Assembly (NCBI RefSeq): GCF_036373705.1
Contig: NW_027102731.1
Span: forward strand, 64,434-128,433
DNA: 64,000 nucleotides
Direction: 5' to 3'
DNA from: Amia ocellicauda
Lineage: Eukaryota; Chordata; Actinopteri; Amiiformes; Amiidae
Numbering within the stretch: position 1 is the first letter of the stretch; each line of letters starts with the position of its first letter. Below, one piece after another: positions 60,621 through 64,000 of this stretch. Below the pieces are notes generated by a model. It was not told the origin of the DNA, did no database searches, and saw only the letters and a program-made list of their open reading frames with translations. The position numbers were made by a program, and so were the translations under genes.

Positions 60621-61430
60621 ACTTTTTGACTTTTATCAGACTTCATTGCCTGTTTGCAACACGCAATAATTCATACAAAAGAAAATAAATAAATAAATAA
60701 AAAATAGTGTTCCCCTTTGTTTGTCTCCCCCCAACAAGCATTAACTCCGCCACTGATCTGTACACTTTTAAAGAAAGCAACCCAATACACACAACAAAAC
60801 AACCATCAAATACTAAACCCTATAAATGAATTACATAATAAAAACCAACTCCCCGTCATACAATTCACAAAGGGCATCATTAATACACCAGACCTGTTCA
60901 AAACTCTCCAAATCATTCATCAGCCTGTAATAGTTAAACTCTAGTCTGACTCTGCACTTGACCAGCATGGCAAACACTCTCACTGCATCCTCACTGCCCT
61001 CCCCACACACTCTGTTCTTCCTAGTCTTATAGACGGCCATTTTAGCCTGGCCCAGCAAGAAGTTTACCAGCTGGTCCACATGTTTGGTCTTTCTGGTGTA
61101 TCGCGCCCCTAAAATAAAAACCTTTGTGTTAAAAATCAGGTTAAGATCAGTAAAAAGACGAGTTAAAAGACTAAAAATGGGTGACAACCGAGAGCAAGTG
61201 CTGAAACAGTGAAACACGGTCTCTCTCTGAGCACAGAATGGGCAGGCGTCGGACACAGCAGGGTTAAGAACAGTAATAAAAGAATTGACAGCAATAATGG
61301 TGTGTAACACCCTCCACTGCAGATTGCCAGCTCTCTTATTGAGGGGGGCTTGTACAGGCTTCTCCAGGCGGGCGCAGTGTCTTCCCCCAGCCCCAGCCTG
61401 TAAAGTAATTTTAGGAATCACAAAGAAACA
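60621..61430 (-). mobile_element. Tx1-group (L1 clade) LINE, 3' fragment
   Basis: Minus-strand 3' end of a non-LTR retrotransposon: C-terminal coding region (61421 down to 60831), a 3'UTR with ATTTATTTATTTATT, and an end GTCAAAAAGTC directly followed on the same strand by (TC)n. The 5' part, with most of the reverse transcriptase and endonuclease, is missing, as is usual for 5'-truncated LINE copies. Confidence 0.8.
60831..61421 (-). pseudogene. LINE reverse transcriptase C-terminus with zf-RVT motif
   Basis: A 196-codon open stretch with NKRAGNLQWRVLHTIIAVN, VLNPAVSDACPFCAQRETVF, HCFSTCSRL, VNFLLGQAKMAVYKTRKNR and FEQVWCINDALCELYDGELVF. The CPFC...H...C cluster is the zinc-knuckle-like region at the C-terminus of L1/Tx1 reverse transcriptases. 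Just upstream, another frame reads LGEDTAPAWRSLYKPP, which belongs to the same protein, so one C is missing from the C-run near 61350. No intact protein is encoded; ATG 61421 is not a true start. Confidence 0.75.
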
Positions 61431-61484
61431 GTTGAAAGTGCTAAATAAGTATTTTGATGCACCATATTAATTTAGGAAATTTAC

Positions 61485-61553
61485 ATGTTGTTTTTCATCA
61501 GCTTCTGTATCTGATGGCTCCACATCACTGGCTGGATTGACAGCAACGACACT
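61485..61553 (-). other. Putative exon, second copy of a tandem exon duplication
   Basis: On the minus strand: pyrimidine tract and AG acceptor (61554-61555), 69 nt, then the donor CAACAT|GTAAAT. In frame 0 it reads SVVAVNPASDVEPSDTEADE then KQH. Its length is a multiple of three. It matches the exon at 61703-61774, and the flanking intron sequence (GCATTCAGGACTTGTTTTG-type) is duplicated too, with a period of 221 bp. Protein family not recognised. Confidence 0.45.
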
Positions 61554-61702
61554 CTAAAAAAAGAAGTGTTAAGTTTGAGCATTCAGGACTTGTTTTGAAG
61601 ATCCTGAATATCACTGGTCCACAATTTATCTGTGAAACTATGGGTTAATCTCCATATACAAAATACCTTTCACACACACTTTAAATTTACAACTAAATTC
61701 AC

Positions 61703-61774
61703 ATGTTGATGTCTTTCGTCAGCTTCTGTATTTGATGGCTCAATATAACTGGTTGCATTAACAGCAACGGCACA
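61703..61774 (-). other. Putative exon, first copy of a tandem exon duplication
   Basis: On the minus strand: TTTTCTTGTAG acceptor, 72 nt, donor CAACAT|GTGAAT. Frame 0 reads CAVAVNATSYIEPSNTEADE then RHQH. It follows in phase from the exon at 62438-62507 and leads in phase into 61485-61553. The in-phase pattern supports real exons, though a degenerate duplicate is possible. Confidence 0.45.
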
Positions 61775-61839
61775 CTACAAGAAAATAACATTATATTTAA
61801 ACATTCAGGACTGGTTTAGCATCACCTCGAATATCCCTA

Positions 61840-62160
61840 GCCCTTGAGGTCGATTGTTATTGTGGTCTTCAAGACCAGTGCTTCTCAACCTTAGTCCTGG
61901 AGGAGGCCCACTGTCTGCTGATTTTCATTACAACAACATTGTAGGTTATATCAGTGACTGTGGTCCTAAAGTACCCCTATGCCTGCTGTTTTTTTTCCAG
62001 TTGAGCTCTTAATTACCTAATTGGCTTAACTGAAACCATTTAACCCTTTTCCCAGGTCTTTGGTTGTTGATGAGTTACAAAGAGCTGGATTGTGGCCCGC
62101 CATGACTGGAAGTGAAGAACACTCACTCTAGGCCTTTAACTTAATGTTCATATGTAGGGG
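61840..62160. repeat. Possible old interspersed repeat
   Basis: Contains AGTGCTTCTCAACCTTAGTC, CTGGAGGAGGCCCACTGTCT and TTGAGCTCTTAATTACCTAA. These strings look like a common vertebrate dispersed-repeat end (the 'agtcctggaggg' type), but I cannot name the family. Confidence 0.3.
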
Positions 62161-62437
62161 CCTATCCATCTGATTTGTTTTTGCACATTTATTAACAGAA
62201 AAATTGATGGTATGTGAAATCATCTGAGCTGAAAAATATAATGTTCCACCAATAATAAAATAAATGTATTAATTAAAATTATAGAGATAATAGAATGTTC
62301 ACAGATTATTAGTTCAGAAAACAAAATATTTTTTTATATCTTAAATAGAATTAACACTCAAATCAGTTGTAGGGTAAACAAGGTCTATTTTTTGGATTGA
62401 TTTTATAATTATACATGTATGGCTGCATGAAGCTTAC

Positions 62438-62507
62438 CTGAGAATCTGATATTTTAGTAACTTTGTTGCTTCTTGTTGGGTAGTCCACGTTTGCCGCCGT
62501 TCTTTTT
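62438..62507 (-). other. Putative exon of a minus-strand gene
   Basis: On the minus strand: TTTACATTTACAG acceptor, 70 nt, strong donor TCTCAG|GTAAGC. With one leading base the frame reads KRTAANVDYPTRSNKVTKIS then DSQ, ending in phase 0, which fits the next two putative exons. Protein not recognised. Confidence 0.45.
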
Positions 62508-62578
62508 CTGTAAATGTAAATCAAAAGGCAATAATTACATACTGTAATTAAAATACAAAAAGTATAAACATTGTATTA

Positions 62579-62701
62579 TTATTTTTTTATCCTGTTTCTC
62601 CATCTCGATGCTGTTCTTTTTGGAATTGCATATCTAGGTTTACTTAAATACTGTTTATAAGATTGTAAACTCATCATCCAAATTTCTTCATTTGCCAAAC
62701 T
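62579..62701 (-). other. Possible upstream exon or decayed coding segment
   Basis: A 40-codon minus-strand open stretch reading SLANEEIWMMSLQSYKQYLS, KPRYAIPKRTASRWRNRIKK, stop at 62579. It looks like protein by composition and lies next to a TTTTTTTTCTTCTTCTG tract, so an acceptor is possible. I see no good GT donor before the stop. It could be a true last-in-frame exon, a pseudo-exon or chance. Confidence 0.25.
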
Positions 62702-62759
62702 TTATGTAGTGCGCTTGCAGTTTCAGAAGAAGAAAAAAAACTGTAACAGATGGGATATG

Positions 62760-62911
62760 TAGTACTTTATACTCGAGTGGTCTATGCGATTACACCCTGT
62801 TGGTGTTATTAAGAACGCCAAGTACCAGAATGCAGAGCGGGACTGTTTTTTGTGCCGTGACTTGTCGGGGGAAAAACGCGCAGAAAAAACGGACGAGAAG
62901 GTGAAGGTAGT
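62760..62911. promoter_or_regulatory. CpG-bearing interval between divergent genes
   Basis: Between the minus-strand putative exons and the + strand start codon at 62912. CpG dinucleotides cluster here (AACGCGCAG, ACGGACGAG, GGCGGTGATGCACGCG just downstream), in contrast to the AT-rich surroundings. There is no clear TATA box. A shared, bidirectional promoter is inferred from layout only. Confidence 0.4.
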
Positions 62912-63901
62912 ATGGCGGTGATGCACGCGTTGGTGAAGTGGGAAAGCGGGGTCGACAAAGACTCTTACAGCGTGATTCCCACTGCTTGCTTTCGCAATTT
63001 TGATTTATTCAGCATTGCTGATGATGACGAAGAGACGACTCGAAACTTCAGAGCAGAGTGGAGAGACACGAACAAACCTCCAAAAGGTGGATGGCCTGTC
63101 CATGAAGCGCAGATCATTATGACTGGTAACAATGTTTATTTAAAAAAAAAAAACATTAAAGTCTTTACATGCTATTTGATATATACAATCACAGTATATT
63201 TGAAATGAATGTTTAAGTTTTTAATGTGTTGTACTTCTAACATACTCTTATAACATGGTAGGTGGTGGTGAGGGCGCTAAAAACTCGTCATACTTGACTG
63301 GCATTTGTAAGAACGATTTATTGTGTGTTGTGCTTTACAATAAAATCCCCCAAATCACAAAATAAATTAAACCAGATATAATTTAACTTCAGTTTTGATT
63401 CAGTGTTGGCTGTTCATCTTAATTTGTATGGTCAAAGCACAGTATTTTTATGACAAATAAATATAATCCCCAAATATCTGTGGACATAATGCAGGGTTTT
63501 ATTTATTTTATTTTTATTTTAGGAAAAGAAGGCGAACTAAGAAGAAAACTTAATGACCTAACAAAAATGCCCTGTCCTAAAATGAAGAGAGTACCTAAAC
63601 CAAACAAAAAACTTCAAATTTCAGATGATAGTGACCTTGATGAACCACAGTTACCGGTGAGATAATTACTGCAAATATTAAATAAATGTATTGCAGGATT
63701 GTTTTATTTAAATCATTTTCATATATATATATATATATATTCATTTTAAACTCTTTTCCTCTCTGAATACAGCACAAAATAAGAAAGAAAACCGATGGAG
63801 CTTCAAGAATTAGATCCCGTCATATTCTACAGACATTTAAAGAGTCCAGTGAAGTTGAGCTACAGCAAAAAGTTAAGCAGCTCGAAAAGGAAAACACTTA
63901 A
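62912..63901 (+). CDS. BEN-family-like protein, three exons, 158 aa
   Basis: Exons 62912-63125, 63523-63656 and 63773-63901. Donors ACTG|GTAACA and ACCG|GTGAGA, and acceptors TTATTTTAG|G and GAATACAG|C, are all canonical, and phases agree. The start ATG lies in GTAGTATGG. Residues 1-72 (HALVKWESGVDKDSYSVIP, CFRNFDLF, GGWPVHEAQIIMTG) resemble the N-terminal segment of BEN-domain proteins such as BEND5, where a 'V.W...Y.VP...' start and a 'HKAQI' string occur. Residues 73-116 are basic with an acidic SDDSDLDEP patch. The C-terminus (VELQQKVKQLEKENT) is the start of a coiled coil. No BEN domain is seen before the stop, so this is either a short isoform with further exons beyond the window or a short paralogue. 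Confidence 0.6.
63722..63740. repeat. (AT)n microsatellite in intron 2
   Basis: Short pure AT run about 30 bp before exon 3 of the + strand gene. Confidence 0.85.
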
Positions 63902-64000
63902 AAAGACCTTACCTTGATAAATGTTATTCTTCAGTAATTTAGATTCCAGAGTAATGTATTATAGTTGATCATACTGAAGTAATCTAGAACCACAATACAG

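Noticed and set aside
61285-61470. Plus-strand 61-aa frame over the LINE fragment
   Set aside because: Antisense to the LINE reverse transcriptase C-terminus.
62723-62926. Minus-strand 67-aa frame across the start of the + strand gene
   Set aside because: It ends in a poly-F translation of a pyrimidine tract, overlaps the CpG-bearing start region, and has no family likeness.

Overview
This window looks like nuclear DNA of a vertebrate, most likely a ray-finned fish. The evidence is a vertebrate-type 5S rRNA sequence, Tc1-like DNA transposons of fish type, a Tx1-group LINE fragment, abundant CA/TC/CATA microsatellites and spliced genes. The species cannot be named from the sequence alone.

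Region 1 (1-52502, about 82% of the window) is one head-to-tail tandem array on the + strand. I located 153 copies of a 5S rRNA-like gene (118 nt plus a T-run), one every ~328-345 bp. Each is followed by a ~210-bp spacer with a variable poly-T tract and a TTTAAGA box about 26-32 bp before the next gene. The consensus aligns to vertebrate 5S rRNA without gaps (about 15 differences in 118 nt). At least three of the differences are paired changes that preserve helices I and II, so the family descends from a real 5S gene. Many copies now have altered internal control regions, and the array is built of larger duplicated blocks (667, ~1000, ~1013, ~1022, 3031 and 3697 bp, and a block repeated ~11.8 kb away). 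It therefore reads as an old, locally reshuffled 5S array or 5S-derived satellite rather than a freshly homogenised one. Long reading frames inside it are by-products of the repeat and are not listed as genes.

Region 2: a 1221-bp Tc1/mariner element with DD36E catalytic spacing (22736-23956) has inserted into one 5S spacer. A second copy of the same length, about 1.3% different, lies just outside the array (52751-53971). Each copy carries its own single in-frame stop, at different codons.

Region 3 (52503-61480) is a repeat-rich flank. It holds three copies of a short block (A) tied to microsatellites, a partial inverted LTR copy, a possible further LTR-like stretch, and a 2.26-kb internally deleted IS630/Tc1-superfamily element (56914-59169) with a solo LTR nested in it. 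It also holds a decayed DD34E Tc1 transposase on the minus strand and the 3' end of a Tx1-group LINE that ends exactly at a (TC)n run.

Region 4 (61481-64000) looks genic. A three-exon gene on the + strand (62912-63901) encodes a 158-aa protein whose N-terminus resembles the start of BEN-domain family proteins such as BEND5. A series of putative minus-strand exons (61485-62507), two of them a tandem exon duplication, lies head to head with it across a short CpG-bearing interval that may be a shared promoter.
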